From assembly GCA_027186245.1 (NCBI GenBank), contig CP114493.1, positions 6,703,501-6,767,500 of the forward strand: 64,000 bases of DNA. Reading direction: 5' to 3'. Shown here piece by piece: positions 22,801 to 34,129 of this stretch (position 1 is its first letter; the number at the start of each line of letters is the position of its first letter). Below the pieces are notes generated by a model. That model was not told where the DNA came from, did no database searches, and worked only from the letters and a program-made list of their open reading frames with translations. Source of the stretch: Coriaria nepalensis. Taxonomy: Eukaryota > Streptophyta > Magnoliopsida > Cucurbitales > Coriariaceae. The position numbers and the translations under genes are program-made.

Positions 22801-25800
22801 AAAGCGCGCCTCAAATCCATGGAGTTGAAGGCCCCAACAAACTTCATCATGGTTTTATTATCTTGAAGCAGATGATAGTGAAGTGCACCTTTCTCTAAAT
22901 ACACTTGTTTAATCTCTTCAATATCTGTGCTTCTCTGAATCATGGAATCATCACATTGTTTCAAGCTTTGGATGAATTCCAATTCCATATCAAAAAATTT
23001 TGCAATGATGCAAACGTACAAGAACTTTGACCAATATATTCCCCTTGAATATATGTCTGCTGCAAAGTCATAGCATTCAGCCAGAGTATAACAGTCTCCA
23101 GCTTCTTCAAGCATTTGCTCTCCACATTCTGTCAAATACAGTTTAGCTGCAACCACAGTTTACCGGGTGTTTAGTACTTTCATTTAAGAATAATGATATC
23201 AATCTCTTATATTCAAAATTACCTTATAGGAAAAGTCTTACCTGCTTTCTCATATTCCTTTGACTGAATTAAACATTTAGCAGCAATATCAGCCCTTCCA
23301 AGAGTACTGAATATTTCAGCAGCTTTACAAAGCGGATTAGGAGCCCTTTCAGGATTTGAAGTAGAAGAGCGAAGACTAGTAGCCCTAGCCCATTTTTCTC
23401 TCTCCATGTCTTCTGCTCTATGGAAGCACTTAGATGCCATATCATAAATACCCTCATAAAAGAGCTACAAAAATTCAAGTAAAAGAAAAAAGGATAGCTT
23501 TACACTTAGAGCAGAAAATGGAAGACTAAATGCTATTTAATATAGAGTTCAGACTTGGTCAAACCTCAAGTCCCTTGGAGCTCCACTCCTCTTTAGTGTT
23601 TGTAACTTGAATTTCCTGTACAAATAAGTAATCCAATCTTCTCACTTGGATAAGGCGCAACTTTTTCCAGTAGTCGAAGATTGGATGGGAGAGTCTCTGG
23701 TTTTCTTCATAAATCCATAACCTATTCCTCGAACGAGTAGTGGCCACATAGAGCAGCTTCAGTTCCCAGCACAAATCTTTATATTTTTCTTGAGTGAAGC
23801 TTGGAAACGATCTAGATGGAGCACTTTCAAGCATGTCTTGCTCTTGCATATATTCATATGTTACTTGCCAATGACTTTCCAGAAGGGACGAACTGAAGAA
23901 GTTGTATAATAAGACATCCTAAAAAGAGAACATAAATAAAGTCAGTACTTTTAGAACCAAACATAGAAGCGTTCGTAGTTATATAAAAAGTTAAAACTAA
24001 ATTTCACCTGAAACTCCAAGCACTGGCACTCCATTATAGTAAGAACAAGAGCACGGTTTCCGACAAGATCAGTAACTTTCTTCCTTTCACAATCATCTCG
24101 AACTAGAATGATCTGCTCTGCTCCAAAGCCAAAAGTACTCATTCCAACATTTTCCTTCATTTCAAACACAGTTGTGAAAAGATTTTCACTTTTCTCATAT
24201 TCAAGGAAAACAGGAATCTCACCATTAACTACACTTATCTCAGGGCACAGTATATCAACTGAAAGAGGAAAGAAACGAAAGAGAAGGTCAATAACACTTT
24301 GACCTAGTCTGAGAATATGGGAATGGGTATTGAAATTCTGGCTCATATGAAAAATGTCTGAGACCTTTTCGTGTGAATCACATCTCCTATTAGATATAAA
24401 TTCCTTATAGACCATAAGTCGAACATCTCGAATCCTGTAATCAATTCCCCTGGCAATAGTTTGAGCTGTATTGCTCGAGAAAACAAAACCCGAATCAACA
24501 TTATCACATAGGTCCTTGAAAAGAGCAATTTGTCTCATGGTAAGACCTTGCACCTCATCCACATACACAAAATCCATTTTCTCCCCGATGTATTTATTCT
24601 CTCTCAAACGATGATGAAGATCAATTACTAAATCAGCCAAGTCATATTCACCCTTTTCCATCTTTCTCTTCTCGTAATCAAGAAATATATCGTAAATCTT
24701 CTCCCTCTTCTTCTTGCACAATATGGAGTACTGGCTCTTAGAAAGTAGAATATAGTCATGCCGGCTGATTTTACCATCATGGGTCTCCCCTGCTTGTAAG
24801 CCACCTTTTATCTGGTATGCAATCTCAGTAAAAACTACGGAAGCATCAAGATTCTTTGTTAGCCGACTATTGAAATAGGGCCAATAAGATGAATTAAACC
24901 TCTCACAGTTTACTTCTTTCGCCCTGATAAAACTTTCTAAGACGGTTGACATGGATTGTCTAGATTTTCCATGAGACAGTTGCCACAATTTATGGATTTT
25001 GACAAAGTATGAAGACCCCACACTTCCATCAAGCATCATAAGAAACTTCCGGAATGTAATGAAAATGGGATAGAAATCTGATGGAATATCTACAAAACTA
25101 TTCGGAATATCCATAAGGTGTGCAGGATCATCAATAACATCATGCATGTCAAATTGATCAAAAGTATTGTTTCCTGAAACATGTCCACCACATGTAATCC
25201 TGCACATGTTACAAATCCCCCATCAAAATTGAAGATATAAAGCATGTTTCTTATTTTACCCATCAAAATTGAAGTATAACATACCTTTTCAAGTAGGAAA
25301 AATGCTGTTTCACAGCAACACACTGTTTAGGAGTCACTGTCACAAAGAGTTGTCTCAAGACGGTCCCTTGAATCTTGTTACTTGTTACCTCATCAATCCC
25401 TGCTTTAGGTTGATGGTACTGCCGCTCTCTTTCAAACAGCTTAGTAGCCAAAGAAGCAGTTTTTTCAGTACCTGGCCTTCCTATTAGAAAAAGGCTTGTT
25501 GGGTATAATATTATCTCCAATTGCTGGTCTGATGCTTGATAAGGAAGATCTAATTCTCTCCCACCACACCCATCAAGCAATTGTTTCACCTTCTGATATG
25601 ACAATACGTGAAACTTCATTCCTAGCAAAATCTCCATCATGTTTGGATTCTCTGTAGATTCTGAACTTGAAATGCTCTCTATTTCATCAGTTTTTTTATC
25701 ATCCTTATACCGAACAATATCATATGAAGAACTCCAGGTGATTGGAACTTCAAGATCCCTAAACAAAATGAGTGGGAAAAGAAGAAAAAAGAAAAAAAAA

Positions 25801-28800
25801 AACGTGAGAGACAAAGGGTTAAGTAATTTATGAAGCATTGACAAAATTCGACCAGCAAGGATTGACATACCCTTCTAGACATTTTGCTTTACAATGATTG
25901 AGAAAGTCATCTGTGTAGAGCCCGTATAAGTCAGAGATGGGTTTGGCCAACACTTTTACATCATCCATAATATCCCATATCTTCAAGACTTGGAAGTATT
26001 CTGAATCCCTCTCAATGTCAATCGAGTAAATTATGTGCAGACGTTCAACCTTTACATGTTTCAAGAAACGAAAATTTTCAGGAAAAGATATCTTGTCATT
26101 TTCGGGACGCCAGCCACCAGAAAGTCTCAGTAAAAGGATAATGATTGACTTCTTCCTGTAGATTGATTTCATCTGCTGGAATGAAGCCCTAAAGCTATCA
26201 CTGAAAAGAACCTGAGAATGCAGAACAAAGAATCAATTTAAGAACAAAAATGTTTAGGACTAATTGTCAAGGATAAATATTAATGTCTCGAATTGTACAC
26301 CTTCCACCGAGCTTTTTTGAACAGTATACTATCTTTGCTGAGTAAGTCATCAAGCTCAAGAAGCTCTTTCTTTGCATCAATTATGGCATTGGCTAAATTG
26401 TCATCTTCTTCGGCATGAAAGAAACATTGACGAACCTTGGCGTCCTGAACCACAGCCTTCCAATCAGAGTTACTATTTTCCAAGGTTCTTTCATCTCCCA
26501 GAATCCAAAGACAATGCCTGAAAATAATTTAAAATATATATATATATTAGACATTAATATTAATAAAACGTCTACATCTTCTTAAAGGTCGCTTGAAACA
26601 AATCACACCTGGCTCTTGTCAAAGCAACATTAATTCTCTGTGGATTGGAAAGAAACCCGATATTTCTTTTACTGTTGGAACGGACAGTAGATATTATTAT
26701 CACATCTTCCTCACTTCCTTGGAACCCATCTACAGACTTCACCTTTACTGAAAAATTAGCAATCTTCTCATATTTCCATCCCAGTTTGTCTTGAATTGCC
26801 ACAATTTGTGCAGCATAAGGTGATATTACACCAATGCTAAGCTTCCTTCTTAAACTACTTCTCCATGCTGCAATTAAAAATTACCATAATATATCATGCA
26901 ATAAGAAAAAAATATATATTATAAAGAAAAAAATATGAAAATTCAGCGATGATAACATACCTTTATAAAGCTTTTGGATAATCCTAATCACAGCAGCTAC
27001 TTCAACCATGTTTTTACAGCTTCCACAATCATCCCTTTCTTCTTTTCCTCCATGAACATTTATGAAAGAATATGGACCAAACATTTTTCCCAAAAGATAT
27101 CGTTTTTTATAACTTCTGCTCTTAACATTTGGAGCATCCAAAATTTGATTATTATAGAATTTGGAATTTGGGAAGCAACTTACAGATGGGTGCATCCTAT
27201 ACTGTATATTGAGAAGGTGCTTTGAATGACCTAACAAACTCAACCTTTCAAAAAGACTTCTACCAAAGCCAGCTCCACTAGAAACCTTTATACACAAAGA
27301 AACAAGACATATTAAGACAGACCAAAACCGAAACATAATAAAGCATCTATTAATTTTCACAAAATCAAAATTGAAATAGAAATTGTTTACCTCACTGGCA
27401 ACATATGCTGGTAACTGCAACTCATCACCAATGAGAATAGCATGCCTAACACCTGGAATTCGTAAGGGTATAGCTGATTCACATTCCCTTAACTGAGCTG
27501 CTTCATCAATAAGGACCAAATCAACTGGCTTCATTTTGATTAAATGCAGCTTAGATGAAGTAGATACAGTGCACAGAATCAGTGAAGCTCCCTGGAGACA
27601 GAATTCCTCCAAGGAACTTTTGCTTGGGGTACGAGGAAGCTTTAGTTGACCAAGAGAAACCAGGAGGATTATCATAACAGAGAGACATCCCCTCCTCAGA
27701 TCCGGGAAATCTGATGTATATAAAGAAGAATTTGGACAGAGGAGAACTGATTCTGGATTTGAAAATAGAAGCATCAGGTCCTCAGAAACCACATTATCTT
27801 TAAACAGAAGAGTTTCTAAAGAATCGATCAATTTGAAGAGAATCTCCATGTTTTGCACATTCTGATCCAAAAGAAATCGTTTGGGAATATGAGTAGACAT
27901 ATTCTGAAGACAGCTTTTGAGCTTCAATGCATTACTCTTAAACTGTTCCCTCATAAACCCGAGAAATGATTTGTCCTCATTATCCCTTTTTTTCTTCTTT
28001 CCCTTTCCTTCTCTCTCATTTAACTTGCTCTCCAAGAAAGCCTGATACTGAGGAATAGAATCATCTAGAAGCTTTATCATCGAACTGAGGCAGTGCTTCC
28101 ATCCAGTCTGAGTTCCAAAACACTTACTGAGAATGTCTACACGATAATCCAAATGTACTTCTTCAAGTTCAGAGCCAATATTTAGTCGATCTTTATTTCC
28201 ATATAAAAGCACATCACCCAATGAACAAAAGAGATCATTGATTTCATCTGATTCCTTTAACAACTTCACAACCCGAGAGGCCAGTTCTGTAACTGCAATG
28301 TTTGTAGGCGCACAAGCAAGAACCCTATAGTTCAACTCTAAAACGGTCCATAGCAAAATGCTAACAGTTTTTGTTTTTCCTGTACCTGGTGGACCCCATA
28401 TCAGCTCTACTGAGGATTTATGATAGCAGAATGTCTTGCAAACACAACATAGCACTGCTGCCTTTTGCGGATCATTCAGCAAAGGAGATAATCTTGTTTC
28501 TAGCTTTTCCACAATGACTGTATTGCTAATTAAAGAACATTCTCCACATATTTCATCACCCTGACATCAATAAACTATCAGCACTCCATAAAAACCTTAA
28601 AATTAAAAAAATAAATAAAATTAGAATTTAGTGGTAAAAGTTATCTTACCATGGAATTTGAGCTCAATAATTGCTTGATGATGTTTGTATTTCCATGCAA
28701 GTGCAAGGATCTCCATATTCTCGAGTGGGTTATTAAATTCATCAGAAAAATAACAAACAGTGTTCCTCCTTTGCCGTCCTTGGGCCTAATGTTCTTTGAG

Positions 28801-30095
28801 GCTTGGAGTTTAATATTTAAGGATGATGAGTCTCCATTGTATTTAATCTGTTGCACCGAAGCAAGAGCCCAATTCTTCATCAAGAATTTTGAATTGATAA
28901 CAGTTTCTGGCTTTGCATCCACGACTAGAAAAAGATCTTCATGTACTGTCCGATATGGGTCCTTCCCGAGATTGTATAATCTGTTTTGAAATAAACCAAC
29001 TCTGGCTTTGAATGTGCATTTTCCATATGGCTTTGACTCCTGAACAGTAATCACTTCTGCAAAAGGTGCTGTGGCTATACTCTTTAAACTTGAACACAGT
29101 TCGGCGCGTACTTCTTCTAACAAAGGATAGATGTATGAGCCCAAATATTTCCGTATTGATTCAAATGATTCTGGAATGTCCTCTACCTATACGGAATCAG
29201 TAAAACAAACAAAGCTAAGGAATGGTCTTATCTGAATAATCACTCATTCCAAGCATGGCATTATCAAATCTGAGACGGCAACATTTAAAAACATTTAGTA
29301 ATTCACACTTGAACTTCTAATATCAATTGATATATTAGCAAAAAATTTATATGAGACATGTCCCAATGAATTGTTAGGTAGTTTAAGACACTTGAAAAAC
29401 CCATGTCGTGTTTAACAGACAATGTTAACTAGACGACAGATCATACAACTTAACTCACTTTATTTTAAATCATTTTCTCAACTTCTTTAAATCATTTTAT
29501 TATTTTAAATTATTTTTTCATCGATCCACCTTTCACCGATATCTTCATCAACCCCTCTACTGCATCTGCCCTTAGCCCTTATCACTGTCGCGATAAATAA
29601 TTTAAAATTATAAATTTGATCTATTATTATACCGGGTCTTTATTGAGAAGTATTTGAAACATACTATAGTTTGAAGGTTTAAGTCTAATTGGCCTTTTTT
29701 TTGTAATGATAATCATAGTCTCATACTCATTGCGATTTTTATAATGATTATCATAGTTTAATAATAGTCATAGTTGTTACAAAAAATATGAATAAAAAAA
29801 CAGCAAGACTGCCTTTTTTTCTCCGATCATCAACAACAAAACTTGACTTGACAGAAACAAAAGCATCCCCATTTCATAGAGTCATGAACAAACAGAACAC
29901 GAATTGAATCAAGAACTCTGAATTGTAGAGAAAAGTTATGTATACGTAAAAGAAGAGGGAAAGTCGAGAGAAGGGAACCTTGTCTTTGTAAAAGTGTTCA
30001 TTAAGTATATCATCAAGGCTCAAAGAGAAGAGATGATCATTGATCTGCTCTTTTGAGTTTTTGCATGTAGCTGCTACTTTCTTATCTTCCTCCAT
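16890..30095 (-). CDS. Giant dual-helicase protein, TRANK1-like (14 exons, ~3752 aa)
   Basis: Exons, minus strand: 30095-29979, 29186-28650, 28560-27391, 27285-26961, 26867-26609, 26517-26301, 26211-25871, 25758-25285, 25199-24008, 23918-23565, 23464-23242, 23146-18282, 18192-18041, 17922-16890. All are GT-AG and in frame. Order: SEN1/UPF1-like helicase (Walker A GPPGTGKT ~274, [36 protein letters not shown]); then a UvrD-like helicase ('[10 protein letters not shown]' ~1080, [25 protein letters not shown]). From ~1740 come helical TPR-like segments with a ~400-aa module three times (~1824-3029), then a basic repetitive tail. Plant databases call this family 'TPR and ankyrin repeat-containing protein 1' (my recollection). 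The role is probably nucleic-acid unwinding; the target is unknown. Odd points: the usual plant length I recall is ~2,700-2,800 aa, the second Walker A has E for G, and the tail may be frame-shifted. A leader intron is likely (acceptor near 30129). Confidence 0.85.
16950..17922 (-). repeat. Tandem repeats encoding the basic tail of the giant helicase
   Basis: Inside the last exon, a ~223-bp unit starting at '[10 protein letters not shown]' occurs at about 17895-17671 and again at 17670-17446, followed by three more decayed units to about 16950. Each encodes a Lys/Glu-rich stretch ending in '[11 protein letters not shown]' or a variant ([27 protein letters not shown]). The two best copies are still very similar at the DNA level. 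Confidence 0.85.
19270..22890 (-). repeat. Triplicated ~1.2-kb module inside one exon of the giant helicase
   Basis: Module starts are recognised by ALHYH(L/E)L(Q/K)[12 protein letters not shown] and similar, at about 22886, 21690 and 20480 (periods ~1196 and ~1210 bp). Each module carries the same landmarks in order: M(M/L)KFV, F..S...(K)..FL, 'EA..IA..KGDLLL..DLLEKAG', 'LWG..SKGWPLK.F', 'SAR.ILDA' and '[10 protein letters not shown]'. The copies are clearly diverged, so the triplication is not recent. Confidence 0.85.
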
Positions 30096-30129
30096 TTTTG
30101 ATCAGATCCACCTTCTTTCTCCTCCTCTG

Positions 30130-31518
30130 CATAAAAAATCAGGCAGATCGTCAACAAAAAGGCAAAAACTATACATACACACATATAAAGAGTTAATGTA
30201 CAATACATGAACACAGAGTAGATGAAAGATTTGAAAGCTTAATCCATCATTTTTCTTAATTCACTGTTTGCATTTAAGCTTCAAGCTTGAAGAAAGGAAG
30301 AAAACCCATGGCTTAAGAAAAGAAAGTATGAATTATCTCATTGACTTGAGAAGACCCAAGGTGTCAGAGAGAGAGAGACAGAGTAGGGAAGTTTTTTTTA
30401 TATTTTTTGCTTTCAGTGTTTTACTTTTCTTCCTTTTAAACAGTGGTGGTGTGACTGCTCATGTTCTTCGTACGGAAAGATGTTATAAAATTGTTATATT
30501 TATATTTTCCAAGAACGTATGGAAAATGAATAATATAATATGATTCGACATGAATTCTGACGCATAAAGTGTGAGAGCAATTTCAATTCTTAAGTATGGA
30601 ATCAGTTCACTCCCTCTACGTCTGTTCATGTCTTCACATTTTAACCGTCCGTTTTAATCCAACGAGAGAGGAGGAGTGTTACGCGGAAAGCACAATTTTA
30701 GAGCCGGATATCTTTTACGGTTTTTATATGGCTAAGAATTGAGCTGTATATTTTTATTCTCTTCTCATCTTCTTTTTTTTTTCTTCAATTTATCATAGGA
30801 TTGAGTATCGGATCAGATTCGACCCGATTCAACCTAATGTATGCATACGCCCTGACATTTTGTTTGGATCGAATAATTGAATATTCAAATTTTTTGATAT
30901 ATATATATATATATGTATTTATGCATATATTAAATTTAACGTGTATATTTATTATCTATATAAGATTTTATCTCAATCTTATATAATTTGACATGCACAA
31001 AAAATCCGGATGTAATTACTGCAGTGATGATGATTATGTTTTTTTCTTAAGTTTTCCTATTTTAGTTCTTAAGTTATTTATTGTTATCAATTTTATGTTT
31101 TTTCTATAATTTTCAACCAATTTTTCAATCATTTTTTATGACCTTAATAACCATTATTTAACTAAATTTGGGCAGCATAACAATTAAACTATATATAACT
31201 ATCATTTAAAAATCACCTACAAAGTACACATGCATCACAAACTCAAATTCATACCATCACAATCATAATTCGGAACAAGTTGCCAAGTTCAACAAATATC
31301 AACAGGTTCAATATACATCAACTAGTTCAACAAACATCAAATTACTTCTCATTCACAATATCATCAAGAATCAACATCCACTTCCATACGTTTGTAGACT
31401 CCGCATCTGATGCTACTGTTAAAATTTAAAAACTCAATGAATATATATTATATATTATATAGGAAACAAATAAATAGTATAAGAGAAAATAAAACGAATA
31501 ACAAAATTAGTATATATC
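30130..31518. other. 5' flank of the giant helicase gene, then non-coding DNA
   Basis: Contains the presumed leader intron and promoter region of the giant helicase gene, which is read leftwards. A (TA)n tract lies at about 30898-30914. Open frames in this stretch are short and show no family motif. No TATA box can be assigned with confidence. Confidence 0.4.
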
Positions 31519-31910
31519 GTCATCTCTGTAAAAATACTTTATTGCATCCACAACACCTGTTAAGGGGATTTTGACACCCGAAAGCCAACTTTGCACGTAG
31601 ATAAGTGCATCAACCATAGGGAAAGCAAACCTATTATGGAAGTCTGTGATCATACGTTCACTCGGGCTAAACATGGACTCCATAATAACCGTAGATACTC
31701 GTATGGCAAAAATATCTCTGGCTATTCGCTATAGTGTAGGGTACTTTTGCCCATTCACACTTCGCCATCATAGGACATCGAAGTCGTCATGGAAATCAAC
31801 AAGACTACCAATATATAGATATTGATCCACCTTCGTAGTCTGTTGAGTGAGTAATCTTAAACTACGACTTGCACAAAAATCCTTCACAAAATTACTTAGC
31901 ACTCGAGAAG
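31519..31910 (-). pseudogene. hAT transposase remnant (C-terminal dimerisation domain)
   Basis: The minus strand reads 'KVDQYLYIGSLVDFHDDFDV', then, after a stop, W..VNGQKYPTL, then RIARDIFAIRVSTV...ESMFS, and ends in 'MVDALIYVQSWL'. This matches the conserved C-terminus of Ac-like hAT transposases (YLxE....DxLxWW..N...YP.L...ARDxLAIPVSTVASE.xFS...R...LI...WL). Two stops interrupt it. Only this C-terminal domain is present, and no terminal inverted repeats were found. Confidence 0.8.
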
Positions 31911-31935
31911 TTCGTGTTTCTACCTCTCACTAAAC

Positions 31936-32195
31936 CAGGCTTCTTTTGAGACACTGGTTTACTTCTGGAATTTTTGGTCAAAGAAAATTGAGAATTTGTT
32001 ATCTTGATTGTTCTGATTCCCAAACATTGGTTTATAAAGACTTTTGTTTAAGCTACATGGGTGTAAGTAAGCAATTGGATAGTGAGAAAACAATTTATAT
32101 TTTTCTTGATCATGAGGTTTATGCTAAGAAAATTAAAGAGGGGTTTCCAAAAGGAAATGGAAGCATGGATAGTCAATTAGAAGACCAGGGGGAAT
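31936..32195 (+). pseudogene. Detached fragment of the giant helicase's repeated module
   Basis: On the plus strand, opposite to the parent gene, the sequence encodes 'ETLVYFWNFWSKKIENLL', then after one frame change 'DFCLSYMGVSKQLDSEKTIY', 'FLDHEVY' and 'GNGSMDSQL'. These match module 1 of the giant gene ('[19 protein letters not shown]', '[20 protein letters not shown]', '[10 protein letters not shown]', '[10 protein letters not shown]'; about 22290-22010). It ends where gypsy protease sequence begins, so it marks the edge of a further, mostly lost copy. Confidence 0.8.
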
Positions 32196-32204
32196 AATAG
32201 AAGA

Positions 32205-34125
32205 TATTTTGTTTCAAATTGATAAATTTTACTACCCTATAAATTTTTTAGTTTTCGACATGTAGTCGGTGGTTGATATAGATTCTAAGATTCCATTGAT
32301 TTTAGGTAGACATTTTCTTGCTACATCTTATGCTCTTATAAATTGTAAAAACTGTCTGATGAAGTTATATTTGGGAATATGACTTTGGAAATGAATATTT
32401 TGCATGTTGGAAGACAATCCTAAGAAGAAGATAAATATTATTATACATACATGATAGACACTCTCATACCGGAGGAAATACATCAAATAGATAAATTTGA
32501 TTCTTTAGAACATCTTCTTCATGATTCTAATTTTGAAAATTTGCTTTATTTTGATAACATTGTTAATGTTTCAACTATTTCTGATGAATCACATGATAGA
32601 AGAACAATATTTTGGCAACCACGTTTCAAGGAGTTGCCGCAAGAGAGGCAGAATTTGAAGTCATCCATTATAGAGATTCCAAATGTCAATCTAGCCTCAC
32701 TGCCTCAAGGACTCAAACATGCAATTTTTAGACCATAATTTGATTTGATAATAAATGATAAGAAAGGTGTTGAAAACTTCGTGGCGGATCACTTGTCGTG
32801 ATTGGAGTTCAATGATTCTACTGATTGACCATCCATTCGTGAGGACTTTCCTAATGAACATTTATTCGCTGCTATCCAAATCCCATGGCATACATATAAT
32901 GTTAATTACTTAGTGTCTGGTAAAATTCCATCTACTTGGAGTACTCAAGGTAAACGTAAGTTTCTAGTTGAGGTAAGAAATTTCTATTAGGATGATCCTT
33001 ATTTATTTAAATAATGTTATAATCAAATTATGAGACGTTGCATTTCAAAAAATGAAGTTGATAGTGTTTTAAACTTTTTTCATAGTTTAACTTTCGTGAT
33101 CATTATTTTATTAAGAAAATAGCTGCAAAAGTCTTATAGTATGGTCTTTATTGGTTTACCTTGTTTAAAGACACTAATAATTTTTTCCATTCTTGTGAGA
33201 GATGTCAAAAGTTAGATATGTTGTCTCATCGTCACATGATGCCTCTTAACCCGATCCTGTTAATGGAAATGTTTGATTATTAAGGGATAGATTTTATAAG
33301 ACCATTTCCATATTCTTTTGGTTTTCTATATATTCTTCTTGTTCTTGATTATGTGTCGAAGTGGGTAGAACTCGTGACTTGAAAATATATTATCTAGGTA
33401 TAGTACGCCACATGTCATTATTAGTGATCAAGTGATACATTTTTGCAACTATTCTTTTGAACCTTTGATGAGCAGGTATAAGGTTATTCAAAAAGTTTCC
33501 GCTGCTTACCATCCTCAAACCACTAGACAAGCTGAATTGGAAAATTAGGAGATAAAACAAATTTAAAAAAAAAAAGGTTAATCCTAACCGCAAGAACTGG
33601 TCTTTACGCCTTTTTGACGCACTTTGGGCATACCATACTACATATAAAATCATTATTGGGATGTCTCCCTACCGACTTATTTTTGGAAAAACTTGTCATT
33701 TACATCTCAAACTTGTGCATAAAACATATTAGGTTATTACCAGCGGAAATAGCTTGTCATTTATCTATCGAATTGTGATTTGAGTCTTACAGGTGTCCAA
33801 CAAAAATTACAGTTGTCTAAAATTGAATAGTTAAGTGCTTATGATAATTTAGGATTTATAAAGCAAAAATGAAAGCAACTCATGACAAGCATATCTTGAG
33901 GAAATATTTTAAGCCAAACCAACTGGTGCATCTTTATGACTCTCAATTGCATCTCCATCCAAGTAAGCTCAAGTCAGGGACCATATGTAGTAAAACATAT
34001 TGTTTCCTAATAATGTTATAAAGATTGAGGACCCCACTAATGGGAGAGTTTTTTAGATCAATGGACAACGATTGAAGAATTGTGTGAAGAGAGTTGATCA
34101 ACTACAAAGGTCACTTTGGTGGCCC
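32205..34125 (+). mobile_element. Ty3/gypsy (Athila/Tat-like) pol remnant lacking RT
   Basis: The protease is at 32205-32385 ('IPLILGRHFLATSYALINCK'). A linker with 'LASLPQGLKHAIF' follows at 32690. Next comes RNase H tail 'KGVENFVADHLS' at 32763, then integrase: 'IPWHTYNVNYLVSGKIP', a C..C zinc motif (SCERCQK, 33195-33215), 'PFPYSFGFLYILLVLDYVSKWVE' split over ~33300-33370, and a C-terminal 'NNVIKIEDPTNGRVF' plus 'INGQRLK' near 34010-34080. 'ADHLS' and 'NGQRLK' are typical of the Athila/Tat branch. The whole reverse transcriptase is missing between 32740 and 32760, and stops occur throughout. Confidence 0.8.
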
Positions 34126-34129
34126 CTGT

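Noticed and set aside
30268..30543. 91-codon plus-strand frame
   Set aside because: Lies in the leader/promoter region of the giant helicase gene, low complexity with a hydrophobic Phe/Leu run, no homology recognised.
31946..32197. 83-codon plus-strand frame as a stand-alone gene
   Set aside because: It matches only an internal part of the giant helicase module, has no proper start, and runs into gypsy sequence. Called a pseudogene fragment.
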